Assembly (NCBI RefSeq): GCF_000189635.1
Contig: NW_002476209.1
Coordinates: 124,001-188,000 of the forward strand
Length of the DNA stretch: 64,000 bases
DNA from: Tetrahymena thermophila SB210
Taxonomy: Eukaryota; Ciliophora; Oligohymenophorea; Hymenostomatida; Tetrahymenidae
Reading direction: 5' to 3'
This document shows, in pieces, positions 23,401 through 34,619 of the stretch. The notes beneath the pieces are model-generated. The model was not told the origin of the DNA and made no database searches. It saw only the letters and a program-made list of their open reading frames with translations. The translations under genes and the position numbers were made by a program. How positions within the stretch are numbered: the first letter of the stretch is position 1; every line of letters starts with the position of its first letter.

Positions 23401-23550
23401 AGTTAATTAGCCAACTATTACTTCAGTGATATTATCTGGAATAAAATTAAATAAGATAGACCTGATTGGATACCTGTAAAAAACCCTAATAATAAAATCA
23501 TAGATTAATTATTCGGAAACTCAACTATTATTGCTTTAGAAAGATTTTGA
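20446..23550 (+). CDS. AOAH: Acyloxyacyl hydrolase (saposin domain + SGNH/GDSL lipase)
   Basis: Seven exons (20446-20845, 21075-21315, 21533-21971, 22114-22213, 22546-22713, 22769-22990, 23072-23550) give 682 residues. A cleavable signal peptide opens it (MKKLTFFITLLAFACLCHS). A saposin-B-like Cys-rich domain follows (INCVVCDILVTLA ... VICR, about 140-215), then the catalytic part. PLRGYNWRGKDCDD, YPGRKIWEGS and DYDCNGIWGV match the calcium-site region of animal AOAH. The SGNH blocks are GDSAGAHF (Ser375), NGARSG, IGNDVCSG and VDGFHPS (Asp629, His632). AOAH removes secondary acyl chains from bacterial lipopolysaccharide, so a secreted or phagosomal role in digesting bacteria is likely. Length and domain order match the animal enzyme. 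The first introns (229, 217, 142 and 332 nt) are long for this region. Confidence 0.95.
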
Positions 23551-24144
23551 AGTATGAAAAAAATAAAAATGAAAAACAAAATTTATATTTAAAAGTTAAC
23601 AATGTATTTTTTATAGAATATTACAAAATAAATTAAATAAATTCTGCTTTAATTAAAAAATTCTTTTATGAATAATTCATATTCAATTAATTACTTTTTT
23701 AATCATAAAAACTCAATAATTTTATTATATTTATGGAATTCACTAAGATTATTTTTTATGAAAAAAATATTTATTTAAACCATTTAGATTCTAATTTTAA
23801 TAAATATAAAAAATTAATAATTTCCTAAGAATTGTAACCTTACACATGAATATCCTAGATAGTTTATGCAGAATTTTATTTTTAATTAAAAAGAAATTTA
23901 CATAAACTTCTAGAGATTATTTATTTATTTATTTAGTAAAAGCACATAAAAATAAGATTTTTGTTTTAAGAAAGAAACATCATAGTTAGTTAGTATGTAA
24001 CTTTCTTATAAATTGGTGTAAAATTGATACTTAAATAAAACAAACAATTAGATAACAATATATTAATTTGGCAACATTTTAAATTTATATTAGAACATAA
24101 AAATATTCTTACTTTTATTAAATTATTTGATCAATAAATCTAAA
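23551..24144. other. Convergent AT-rich spacer
   Basis: Both neighbours end here. Only A/T-rich sequence with short direct repeats; no gene seen. Confidence 0.6.
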
Positions 24145-26079
24145 TCAAATCTCTAAATCATCAATTTATTCTAATTTTGAATAATTTTTTGGCATGAAAG
24201 AGTCTGTTGTTTGAGGATGGAATTTTTCTTTATCATCGAATTCCTCGTTTTCATTTTCGCTCTCTGACTCTTACTGATTTTAATTAATTTCCATTTATAG
24301 AAGCGTAATCTTAGGTGTAAAGCTAGTTTCGCTTATATCTATCTACTAGGTTGAGCTTGAATTAGCATCTTCACTCAGCACAGATTCTCTCTTTTCATCT
24401 GTGATTGATTCCCCATTTTACATATTATCTTTAAATAGCTCAGAATTTTTCAAAATTCTGTTTTTGCCATTATTTCTTTTAGAAATATCAAAACTTTCAT
24501 TTGATTACTAATCAGATTAATCTTGTTCATTTTTTTCAAATTACTATTTTGAAGTTACTTTACTTGAATGTCTTTTTTGCTTATGAAGGATATTTTGCTC
24601 ATTGAATTGAACTTACTTTGGAGATTTAGCATTTAGAAGCTAGTAACTAATAGAATTAGCTTTCTTTTTTTCATAAATAACTTCTTCATTTTTAGATGTA
24701 TACTAGGAAAGAATTTTATTTTAAGTTTAGTCATTAGTTTAATCTTAATAAAATTATTATTAGCTCAAAAGCCTTTTCCTTCTGTATGAAGGAGTAGCTG
24801 CTGATATTTTAGGCGTTTCTGTTTTATTATTTTTTTTTCTTTATTATGTATTAGATTGGGTTGGGAATGTTTAATTATCTACAACATTCATTCTTAAATA
24901 GTTTGGATTCATTATTGAAAGAAACTCTACATTTTATAAAAAATATTTTTTTAATTTAATTTATTTTAAATTAAATATTTACATAGATGATTTAAATACT
25001 ATTCTGAAGGACTCACAGGAGGGATTGCTAGATTTAAATATCCTTACAGCATTCCTCTGTGATATCCAACAAAACTTTCATTGTTCTTTGGCTTTAGAAT
25101 TTATTTATCAAAAATCGTAGGTATAGACCTTTTTAAAATATTTAAAAAAAAGTATTTTGCTTTATATGAATATAATTTTGCTTATAAAATTACTTCTATC
25201 TATCAACATTATCTATTAAATCAAAATAAAACTTCTCTTTTTCATCAAAAGCCTTAATTCCCTAATGATTTTATAATTTAAGATGTCCATTTAATCAGAT
25301 AAAAATATAATAGTATAGAATTATAAATTACCTGCGATATCAATTTATTCTTCACTGATATTACACTTTCTTAATTTTCAAGTGAAATGATAAATGTAGT
25401 TTCTGTCTTTGTAATTTTTTTAATTTCTTTCTTTAATACAAATAAAAATATTATTCAAATATAACTAAGCAAATTATAAATACTAACATGATGATCTTTT
25501 AAGCTAATTATTGATTTCTCTTAATCAACCAACTGTTTTTGAGGAATAAATAGCTCATTTTTGTTAAATGAATAATTTAGCGCTATCACTTTTCTTTCAC
25601 TTTGAAATATTATAGAAGGAACTTTGTTTAAACTCTATTTTATATTTTTATATAATCATTATACCATCATAAGATTTTTCTAATAAAATTAAAAGAATTC
25701 AGCATTTTTATTTATAAAATTTAAACTCTTTTTATATAATGCTTATTGCTTTTAACATTCTTATAAATAATTATAAATTTATTACTTCATTTATTATATT
25801 CTTATTCTAAGTTAATTTTATTATCGAAGGATCTTTGTAAACAGCATCTAGAGGAATCTCCAAAAACTTATTCATCCTATATGCATAGTATTTCGACTTT
25901 TCTATTTCAACTTTCGAAAAAATTCTAGTAAGCTATCATTTATTTTAATAATCTATGAGAATTTAATATTATTGGTATTTATGCTTGTTAAATATTACTT
26001 CTATTTTTAGAAAATCTGAAGTAATGGCTTCTCTTTTCTTAGATTAAAATGACTAAATGTCTTTTGTACTTTCTGTCAT
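24145..26079 (-). CDS. Uncharacterised Ser/Gln/Asn-rich protein
   Basis: Seven exons on the minus strand (26079-25999, 25932-25786, 25634-25488, 25430-25332, 25261-25194, 25128-24983, 24926-24145) join in frame into 489 residues. The first half is moderately structured (NKFLEIPLDAVYKDP, GYHRGMLQGYLNLAIPPVSP). The second half is low complexity, acidic and Ser/Gln/Asn-rich, ending near the acidic run SESENENEEFDD. No signal peptide, membrane span or known catalytic motif is seen. The phrase FLEIPLDAVY, together with the aliphatic first half, does not place it in a family I know. Exon choices for the first three exons depend on frame only and could shift slightly. Confidence 0.6.
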
Positions 26080-28585
26080 TTTCAATTTCTAAAATTAAAC
26101 TAGAATTCCTTTTTAAAAAATTGAAAATTTATTTAGGTAACACTAATTTGTTGAATTAATTATTACAAATAATTTTTTATGAAAAGGATTATGAATCAAT
26201 AATATAACCATTTAAAATTATAATTTAGACAATTCCTTTTAAATAAAAGTAAATAATTATTTAATTTATTAAGTGAATAAAAAATTATTATTTGCTTATT
26301 AATTTACTTATTTATTGTTGTTTAATTTTAAAATTATTTTAAATTTTCATATTTTTTTTTAAATTGATTAATCTAAGAAAAATTGTGATTTTTTATTTTT
26401 ATTAATTGATTAACTTTAATAACTAACAAAAAATTTTTTCTTCTCAAAAGAAATTAATAAATCAATTTGATTATAATTAATTAAATTAACAAGAATTTTT
26501 AAAATAAAGAAAAAATAAGGAAAATGCAATTTTTTGAATTTTTTTAAGGTAGAGCAAAATATCTAATTTATTAAATAAGTTTTTAAATTTCAATAAATTT
26601 CCATACTTTTATTGCGAATATGATGATGATGATGATAATAATTTCGCTACCACGCTTAAGTTTTTTAACACTCCATAAGTTTTTTATAGGCATAAGTTTT
26701 TAATTTAAAGAAGCAATTTACCCGCTCGAATAATAAATTAGATATTTGTTCCCAAGACCTTATCTCTGGTTATGCTTCCAGAGTAAAATAATCGAAAGCA
26801 TGCGATAATCAAAAAGTTAGGTCTCTTTTTAATAATCTCATTCATTTATAACAATGATGAGATGCAATTCTATATTAACGATATATAAAAAGTATTTTTT
26901 AAATCAATTAGGAACTTCTTTGAAGAATCTTGCTCGCTGCTTTAAAATCTCCAAAAATAAAAGAATAAATTTTGAAATTAAATTAAATAAAAATAAAAAT
27001 TAATAAACAAAATATTAAAAATATGAAATAAAATTAATTAAAATAAATAAAAAGTAAATTAAAAACAATAAAGAAATAAAATATCAATTAAAACAAAATA
27101 AATAAAAAATTAATTAAGAATAAATAGAAAATATTTTGTATGTCATAAGCATCATTTTTTAATTTTCAAATATTCATAATTAATATTGCTTATCAAATAA
27201 ATTCAGATTCCTTACCCAAATACCACAAATATTTGTATAATTACTTAAAATTAAGATAAAAATAAATTAAAATATTAATAATAGAAAAGTATATTTTTAT
27301 TTTAACCAACTAAATTTATTATAAACATACAAAAGCATCAAAATCATTCATAAATTAGTATTATTAAAGTAATTATTCATTATTAGGTATTTAAATTATA
27401 ACCAATTAAATAGCACTTTTTATATAATTTATGTATTTAATAATGCTTAAAATTAAATTTTATTATAAAATAATTTATTCTATTCATAATAAAGTCCAGA
27501 AAAATAATAAAATTTTTGTATTTTTGTAAAAATAGTAATCATAATATTTTATTTACTTCCTAATATAAAAATATCGATTTATTTACTTATTTTTATTTTT
27601 GGAGGGAATTAAAATTTATGGCTTAACTAAAGTAAATTTTCTCAATATATTAAATACATTAATATAATTAATTATCAATAAATTGGATAACACTTTAAGT
27701 TCGAGTTAACAAATTTAGATTCAAAACAGTAAATAATTCTATGCTGTTTTGATCATTGCAAATATATATTTTTAAAACAAAATTATGATTGATTGAGCTT
27801 TAAAAGTGAAAATAAAATTTGTTTTTTAGTTATATTTATATAAAATAGTAATAAAATATATAGTTTTTATTCAAAATCAAAAAAATTATTTTAAATGATG
27901 TGAGCAAATCAACATAATTACTAAAAGTATACCTGAAATTTTTTATGATATTCAACCACTGATTGAACAATAGAAAATACTAATCAAATATCTTATTTTA
28001 AGGTAATAAACTACTGCTCAAAAATTTAATATAGCTTTTAATGAGATATTTTTGTCTTTTTAGATAAAAAAATATTATTTATAAATGATAAAAATAAATA
28101 TTTGTTTTTCTTATTAAAAATTAGCTTTTGTTTTGTGAAAATATTTTAATTTAAAATTTATCTTTCAATTAAAGTCTATTTTTAAAAAACCAAATTTATT
28201 TTTTCTCTTGAAAATTTAAGTTGAAAATTACATTCACCATTAGATAATATTTGTGTATTTCCTGTGTGAAGCAGGTAAAAAGATTTATGTCAAAGAAAAA
28301 TTAATGAACATTAAACACGACCTAAGAAAAATAGCAAGTAATACTTATTTAATAATATTAATATCTTTTCAAATTTATTTTGATTAAAATAAACCCACCC
28401 TGACTTATTTATTAAAAAGCAATTTTAATTTTTGTTCATAAGAAAAGTTCGCACTATTTCTTCAGCACTCTAGTTATTTATTTATTTATATCCAAAGGTT
28501 GGTGATTTCGCTTATTTTAAAAGTATAATTAATTAAATTTTGGCATTTTCATTAATAATAGGAGTTAATAAAAAACGTATAAAAA
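26080..28585. other. 2.5-kb divergent intergenic region
   Basis: Between a minus-strand gene start and a + strand gene start. Mostly A/T. A higher-GC island with paired stems lies at about 26615-26935 (listed separately in part), followed by an A-rich AAATAAA tract to about 27125. A short ATG-repeat run sits near 26620. A long minus frame across the island lacks coding texture. Confidence 0.55.
26755..26830 (+). other. Candidate small structured RNA (three-way junction, T-run end)
   Basis: AGACCT at 26755-26760 pairs with AGGTCT at 26819-26824. Inside are two hairpins, CTCTGG/CCAGAG (26764-26769 with 26778-26783) and ATCG/CGAT. The outer stem is followed at once by CTTTTT, as at an RNA polymerase III stop. 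A further hairpin (ATCTCAT with ATGAGAT) lies just downstream. The G+C content is above the surroundings. It is not a canonical tRNA: the arm order and T-loop are wrong. Transcription is unproven. Confidence 0.3.
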
Positions 28586-30289
28586 ATGTCTAAGAAAGAA
28601 AAATCAGGATTTCTTCCTCTTGAAGAAGAAAAATCTATGGATAAGAAATCTGTTTCTAAAAGCAAGGATGTTACACCAAGAAATGTTGGTTAGACTCCAA
28701 AAAGCCAAGGAATGTTTGGTGGATTTAAAAACTCTATATCTTCATATATCAAAAAGAAGATCGAAACCAAAATCATGCAATTCTTGAGAGATTAAAAGCC
28801 CAAGGTTCAAGATAAAATAAGGGATAAAGCTATGCCTTAGTGTGTTTAGAATTTTATGGATGACATTGTTGAAGAAAACTGGCCTATTCTTGAGGAAGAG
28901 GTTTAGTATTAGCTAAGAATTAGAACCGATGTACCCTTTGTAGAAGTTAAAAAACCTGACGTTTCATGCTTTTGTTGGCCTTGCTGGAAAATCAGATCTC
29001 TGTAAATTATTTTGATATATTGCAAGAATTTAGAATTTTAAATTTATTTTAGTTTACAGACTTTACATTTATTTCTATTTTAAGTTTTTCTACATTTTTA
29101 TTTAAGATATTTATCATTTAATATCAAGTAGAGATTTAAAATAACTTATATTTTTATTTCCTGACTCATAAAATTTAAATTTTTTCTTAATTAGATAAAA
29201 ATCTCCTCGCAAATTACAATTTGATTATAAATCTTTTTTAAATTATCAAATAGATTTTAGTATAGCTTGATGCCATATGATAAGTCTTTAGGATAAAAGA
29301 TTAGAAATCCTATCTTTTTGCTTGGATTTTTAGCTATGTTATGTCCTATATACGGTGTTAGTAGCTTTTATTTTATTCTCCTTTTCTTAATAATTGATAA
29401 GAGCGATGAGTACTAATTGATTAACTTCATTTTAGAGTTTAAACGTTTACAATTCTTTTCTATCGGTGTTATTGGAGGTACTATTGGCTTTTATATGTAT
29501 TTTAAATGTGTAGAAGAAAATACCCATTTAAGTCTTTCGATTTAATAAAATTGCTATTAATATGGACCTAGTATGTTGATCCATCCTCGTATAGACCTTA
29601 TTGCTTTTGGTATAAATATTCTGTTAGTGTGGATAACTTTGATATTCCTTCCATTCTCAGAGCAAAAAGGTAAACTTCGTTTTAAGAATGCCGAAATAGA
29701 AGAGTAAAAAGAAAGTGAAAGAAAGGAAAAGGAAAGACAAAAAAGATTGAAAAAAAGAGAAAAACTTTAGAAAAAAATAGAAACTGAATTAGAAAAGCTT
29801 GAAAAAGAAGGTAAAGTAGCCAAATTTGAAGACTTAGCAGAGAAATATAAAATGAAACAGTTCGATGATTTGGACGAAGAAGCTAAAAAATAACAAGGAT
29901 GCTGCTCATTCTAAAGAGGTGGTGGAATGAAGTGTTTAATTATTTGGGATATCTTAGCATTTGGTCTTGCGTTTTTATTTTTTTATAATGGCTTCAGGTT
30001 AGAAAACAAATAGACTTTCGAGGATGCTAAAGGTCATATCTACTTTACTAAGTGGATATATGCAATGTTGAGTTTTCCTTTCCTTTTATTCTCAGTTCCT
30101 TTAGTAAGCAGCTTACTAAGCAGAGCTCGTCCAACAGCCTATGATATGTATGGAAACACTGTTCCTGTTATCGGTTAAGTTGAGTACGATGATGATTTAA
30201 TGGATGATATTGATGATGATTTAGAGGAAGAAGGAGTATTAAATGATAATGATACTCAACCTGGAACTAATACTAATAGAAATAATTGA
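28586..30289 (+). CDS. Multi-pass membrane protein of unknown function
   Basis: Two exons (28586-29001, 29254-30289) encode 483 residues. The cytosolic-looking N-terminus (about 140 residues) has amphipathic helices and a Cys/Trp cluster, CFCWPCWKI. About five hydrophobic spans follow: IFLLGFLAMLCPIYGVSSFY, FSIGVIGGTIGFYMYF, DLIAFGINILLVWITLIFL, LIIWDILAFGLAFLFF and YAMLSFPFLLFSVPLVSSLL. Between spans three and four is a charged coiled-coil-like loop of about 80 residues (Glu/Lys-rich). The C-terminus is acidic, with Asp runs. The sequence MPYDKSLGQK before the first span, and the acidic tail, give no catalytic clue. I do not recognise the family. The 252-nt intron is long enough to hide a small exon. 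Confidence 0.75.
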
Positions 30290-30700
30290 TACAAACATAT
30301 TTTAATTATATATTGATAAGTTAATGATTCTTATATGTTAAAAAAAAATTTTATTAAAAAATTTACTGTTTAATTTTTAAAATTTATATGACTATTATAA
30401 TAAAATATTTTTTATATTAAATAAGAAAAAATGTTTGTTAAAGTTACTTTTTAATTATTCAAAGCTAATACCAAGCAATGAACTCAAATTTATATTTTAT
30501 GCATAAAATTAGCGAACAAAAAAATAACATATAATCTATGCAATTTATTTGTGAATTTGGAAGACTCAAAAAATAGAATCAATCTATTTTATATTAAATT
30601 AAAATTCTATTTACTTTTCTATAAACTTTATTAATTATTTTTTCTGCAACAAATATTAAAATTATTAGAGAATAATAAGAAATTGTTTTGTTTGTTGAAA
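30290..30700. other. AT-rich spacer
   Basis: Between two + strand genes; A/T runs only. Confidence 0.6.
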
Positions 30701-31467
30701 ATGGATAGTAAATAACAAAATTTAGAAGACAACTTTAACGAGCAAATAAATAAAATGCTCGAAGAAAATCACCCTACTTAACTGTTAGAGGCATTTAATC
30801 TTCTATATAAACTTTTTGATAAGTATAATTGATATTTTATTTAATTATATTTAAGAATTATATTTTTTTCAATAGTATAGCTAAGAATCCTACGGAATAA
30901 AAGTTCAGGTCAATAAAAACTACTAATGCTAAACTGAAATAAAGTTTATTTAGTTAGTAGCATATTGAAGAAGTTCTAAAGGCAGCTGGATTTACTTATG
31001 TACTTTTATTTATTAATTTGAATTGAATACTGTATAAAAATATTAATAATTTTATATTTAGGATGCTATTAATGAATGTTGGGTGTTACCTGACCAAAAT
31101 TTATTTAACTTACTCCCATTGATTGGAGAGCTTAAAATGGCAATAGATTTATTGCAAGCAAATTTAGAATCACCAGAAAGTTATGAAAAATAATTAGAGC
31201 TACAAAAAAGATAGAGAGAACTTAAGAAAAGTTAACATGAAAAATAAGAAAAAGAAGATAATCTGAAAAAGTAATTTGATTATGATAAATAAGAAAGAAA
31301 GCATATGGAAAAAGCTAAAGATTCTGTAGCACAAGTAATATTTTATTGAAATATTTTATTTAATTTTATGATTAAAAATATATATTTATAAAAAGTAACG
31401 TTAATATGGATGCAACTCTAAAACGTTTAAGGATATTGGAGTTGATTTGAATGCTAAAAGAGGGTGA
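30701..31467 (+). CDS. PUB-domain protein
   Basis: Four exons (30701-30822, 30876-30999, 31062-31334, 31396-31467) give 196 residues. A PUB/PUG domain is clear at about residues 25-110: LLEAFNLLYKLFDNIAKNP, KFRSIKTTNAKLKQSL, EVLKAAGFTYDAIN and CWVLP match the helices and the Arg-x-Ile-x-x-x-Asn block of that family. PUB domains bind the C-terminal tail of the AAA ATPase p97/Cdc48, which links the protein to ubiquitin-dependent extraction and degradation. A charged helix (Glu/Lys/Gln) follows, and the end reads GCNSKTFKDIGVDLNAKRG. No peptide:N-glycanase catalytic core or UBX domain is present, so it looks like a small p97 adaptor rather than an enzyme. Confidence 0.8.
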
Positions 31468-32700
31468 CGTTGAGCGAGCTGGGAGCAAGTAACTAAATAA
31501 ATGTCATTTATAATTTATATATGAATAAGTCTATTCAAAAAAAATAAATTGGAAATGATAATTTATTATGCTTATTTGCTTTTCCAGCTCTTTTAGTTCT
31601 ATATATAAATGATGCTAAGAGATATGAGTTTCTCAAAAGACTCATTCTGAAGGATATAAGTTTAACTAAATCTAAATTTTGTTAAACTATGATTCTAAAA
31701 CATTTAATTTATAAATATTTTAGGATCTTAACATGATTTGCTTCTATTAAATTTCTGATGAAAGATAGCAGCATTGAATTTTAATATCTTGTAAGAGTAG
31801 TTTCTTAGAATATTTTATTATAGATACTAAAAATAGTAGGAAGAGTTCTAAGTTTAATACAAATATTTTTTTGTATATGTATTAATTAATGTTTTTGTTT
31901 TTTAAGATCAAAATTTTTGCTTAAAAATTAGTTTATTGAAATACTTTTAAATATTTATATCATTTTTTATTTTAATTAATTAACTAATAAAAAATAATGA
32001 AAAAAATTAACAATTTAACTTCTAAAATAGTAAATTTAAAAATAGAATTTAATATAGTTTGAATAAAACTTAAAAAGATTTATTTCTATAAGAATTTTCA
32101 TGCCAGTAAATTAAATAAAAATAAGTATTTAATACATTATTTATTAGCAACTTATTAAAGAATTCATTTTTTTTAAAAAACTTCAAAAGTCTTCGTTGTT
32201 ATAAAATTTTTTTATTATTATTTGCATGAAAAGCATTCCACATAAATTTAGGCAATAAAATGATATTTATAAAATAAACTCATTAATTTTATTTTAAAAT
32301 TTTAAAAATTGATTTGAAAAAAATTATTTTATATAAAATTGAATTATTTATAAAGATAAATAATTTAGATATATTTAAATTTTTTATTTGAAATTTTACA
32401 GAAATTATAAAAATGAAAAAATGCTATTAAAATAATTCAATAGTAAAATTATAGTAAAATATTAAATAATTAATTTTCTGAAAGAAACTTAAAAAATCTT
32501 CAAAGTTATAAAACTTTTTATTTATTATTTACATGTAAAACATTCAAATTCAATTTATTATTTTTTAAATATAATTTAATTATTTTTAAAAGATAGTTTT
32601 GCTTCTATAGAAATTTATAGGTTTTAATTTTACAGAAATAAATAAAAATGAGAACATATTATTTAAATTATAATTAGAATAATGAAAATTTTTAAAACTT
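31468..32700. other. Convergent AT-rich region with a possible short frame
   Basis: Mostly A/T spacer between genes that both end here. A short + frame starting with ATG at 31521 reads MNKSIQKKQIGNDNLL, FAFPALLVLYIND and FLKRLILKDI and could be a small gene of 57-71 codons. No homologue is apparent and the frame may be chance. Confidence 0.45.
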
Positions 32701-34146
32701 TCAAATTGAACGTTTAAGCCAATCTTCAAGTTGTTCTGTGAATTTTACTAAATCAGGATTTGTGTAGAACTCTAATTTGACAAGATGACATAACTATTAC
32801 ATTCCTGACTAATCATAGGTAAATTAATATTCGTTAAATAATTAATTTATTCTTGTAATATAGTCTGCATATAAACAGTCACTCCAAACCTTGCAAGCTT
32901 TGATAACATCTATTTTTAAAAATAAACAATAAGATAATTGTAAGTAAATATATTTATTTTTACTGTTATTAACTTAGAAGTTTACATCAACTATACCCCA
33001 ATCAAATCTTGTTTCAATGGTATTTGTAAATTAAGGAGTATGTCCATAAATCTATTTTTATAACATATATATGATGTTTTGTTTTTTTTGATTAATTTTT
33101 ACCCAATCCCATGATTTAAGTTCTGTGTATATTTCTTTTATTTTAGGTTAGTTCTAGAGTGATTCATATTTTAAATTATCTCTAATAACCTCATATCCTT
33201 GATAATGGTTTATAAATTCTTGTTCTATCAAATCACAAAGCATCTTATGGTCTAGATCAGGCTTAACTTCTTGTAAATTAATTATTCTAGAAATAACACT
33301 ATCAACTCCTTTGCTTTTAAGCTTTTCTTTGTTTGGGTTTAAATATTGTTTCACATTTTGAGTATCTACATTTAAAAGCATTGTGCCATGATGAAGTGCT
33401 TTTTTACCTGTCCCATCTGTTTTTCCAAGATTTATTTGGTATGCAGATCCTGATATCTTTTTTGGATTTAATAAAAATATTTTTTTTTAGCCCATAAAAA
33501 TTAGTATTTATACCTTTCTTCCTTAAAATAGTAAATCATTTCTTCCAGAAAACTCTGCTTCTATCCCAACATTTTTCAAGGCTTATAAAAGAATCTTATT
33601 GTTTACTTTTTTGGAATCAAGAGGTAAAGATTCATCAAAAATAGGAGTCAAAAATGAAAAACAAGAATTTCCTAATAATTTATTTAATACATAAGTTTTG
33701 TTTAATGTTAAATAAATAATTTACCTAAATCTTAATAAACTGCTCCACCACCTGTTCTTCTTCTAGCTAAATTAATATTGTCTTTCTCCATATTTTATAT
33801 AAAGCATTCTTTCCAAGGATTTTAATGTCTCCCTTTATTTAAACAAGAAAATACTTTTAGGAACAGATGAGTTTATTTTAACTTTTATTTTACCGATGAC
33901 TATTGTTTTATCATTTCTCCATAAAAATAGAGTAGGGTGTTTCAAATCAGAGTGCTCATAAAGATATTCTTCAGTAGCTAAATTGAAATGAATATTATTA
34001 TAATCACTGTACAAAATGTGAACTTTTTTTTCATGAGGAATAACAGAAAACCAGTAATTGATGCTATTTAAAAATTACTTCTTTTGTAAAAAGTTAGCCT
34101 TATTTTTTAATAAAGAATTTGAGATTCCCTTAGTAAGATTTATCAT
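32701..34146 (-). CDS. lplA: Lipoate-protein ligase A family enzyme, mitochondrial type
   Basis: Six exons on the minus strand (34146-33894, 33832-33725, 33671-33514, 33456-33103, 33051-32964, 32909-32701) give 389 residues. The LplA signature is complete: NIHFNLATEEYLYE, PTLFLWRNDKTIVIGRHQNP, then the lipoyl-adenylate loop RRRTGGGAVYQDLGN, GRNDLLF, KISGSAYQ and LHHGTMLLNVD. It transfers lipoic acid, activated as lipoyl-AMP, onto lipoyl domains of mitochondrial dehydrogenase complexes and glycine cleavage H protein. The C-terminal accessory part is present (KSWDWIYGHTPQFT, VNNNVIKACKVWSD), so the arrangement is that of a full bacterial-type ligase. The first 30 residues are basic with few acids (MINLTKGISNSLLKNKANFL), consistent with a mitochondrial targeting peptide. 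Confidence 0.9.
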
Positions 34147-34619
34147 TTTTTGTTTGAATTTCTTAACAATCAAAATAGTTTAAGAATACTCTATTTATTT
34201 TATTTAATTAATAATAAAAAATATGTAGGCTTATTAAGTTTGATATAAAAAAATAATTAGAAGATACTAATTTGATATCAATTTATATTCAATAATTTTT
34301 TGAGTAAAAGAATGCATATATTTATTTATAAATATGTGTACAAATAAATATCTTTATATCTTTTATCTAATTTCAAAATTTAAGTAAATGATAAATAAAT
34401 AGATATTCTAGAATTATTTTAATATCTGAATTTATTAATTGATGAAAAATATCAATTTTAAATGATGAAATGATTTTTTAACATTTTTCAATATTTATTT
34501 AATAAATTTACTTTACTAAAAAATTTATTACATATAAGAATGAATGAACTATAAGATAATTATTTTTAATAAAATATATCATTCAAAACGAAGAAGTCAA
34601 TAATGAAGATATTTTTTCT
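34147..34619. other. AT-rich spacer
   Basis: Between two minus-strand genes. A/T runs; the right end presumably carries the 3-prime end of the alpha-glucosidase transcript and the left end the promoter of the ligase gene. Confidence 0.6.

Noticed and set aside
26755..26830. tRNA gene
   Set aside because: Although roughly 70 nt with three stems and a T-run, it lacks a D-arm/T-arm pattern, a 7-nt anticodon loop and a TTC T-loop.
26470..26930. Minus-strand frame of about 150 codons
   Set aside because: No TGA, but the composition is that of translated A/T spacer (Leu, Phe, Ile, few acids). It runs across the paired stems and shows no domain.
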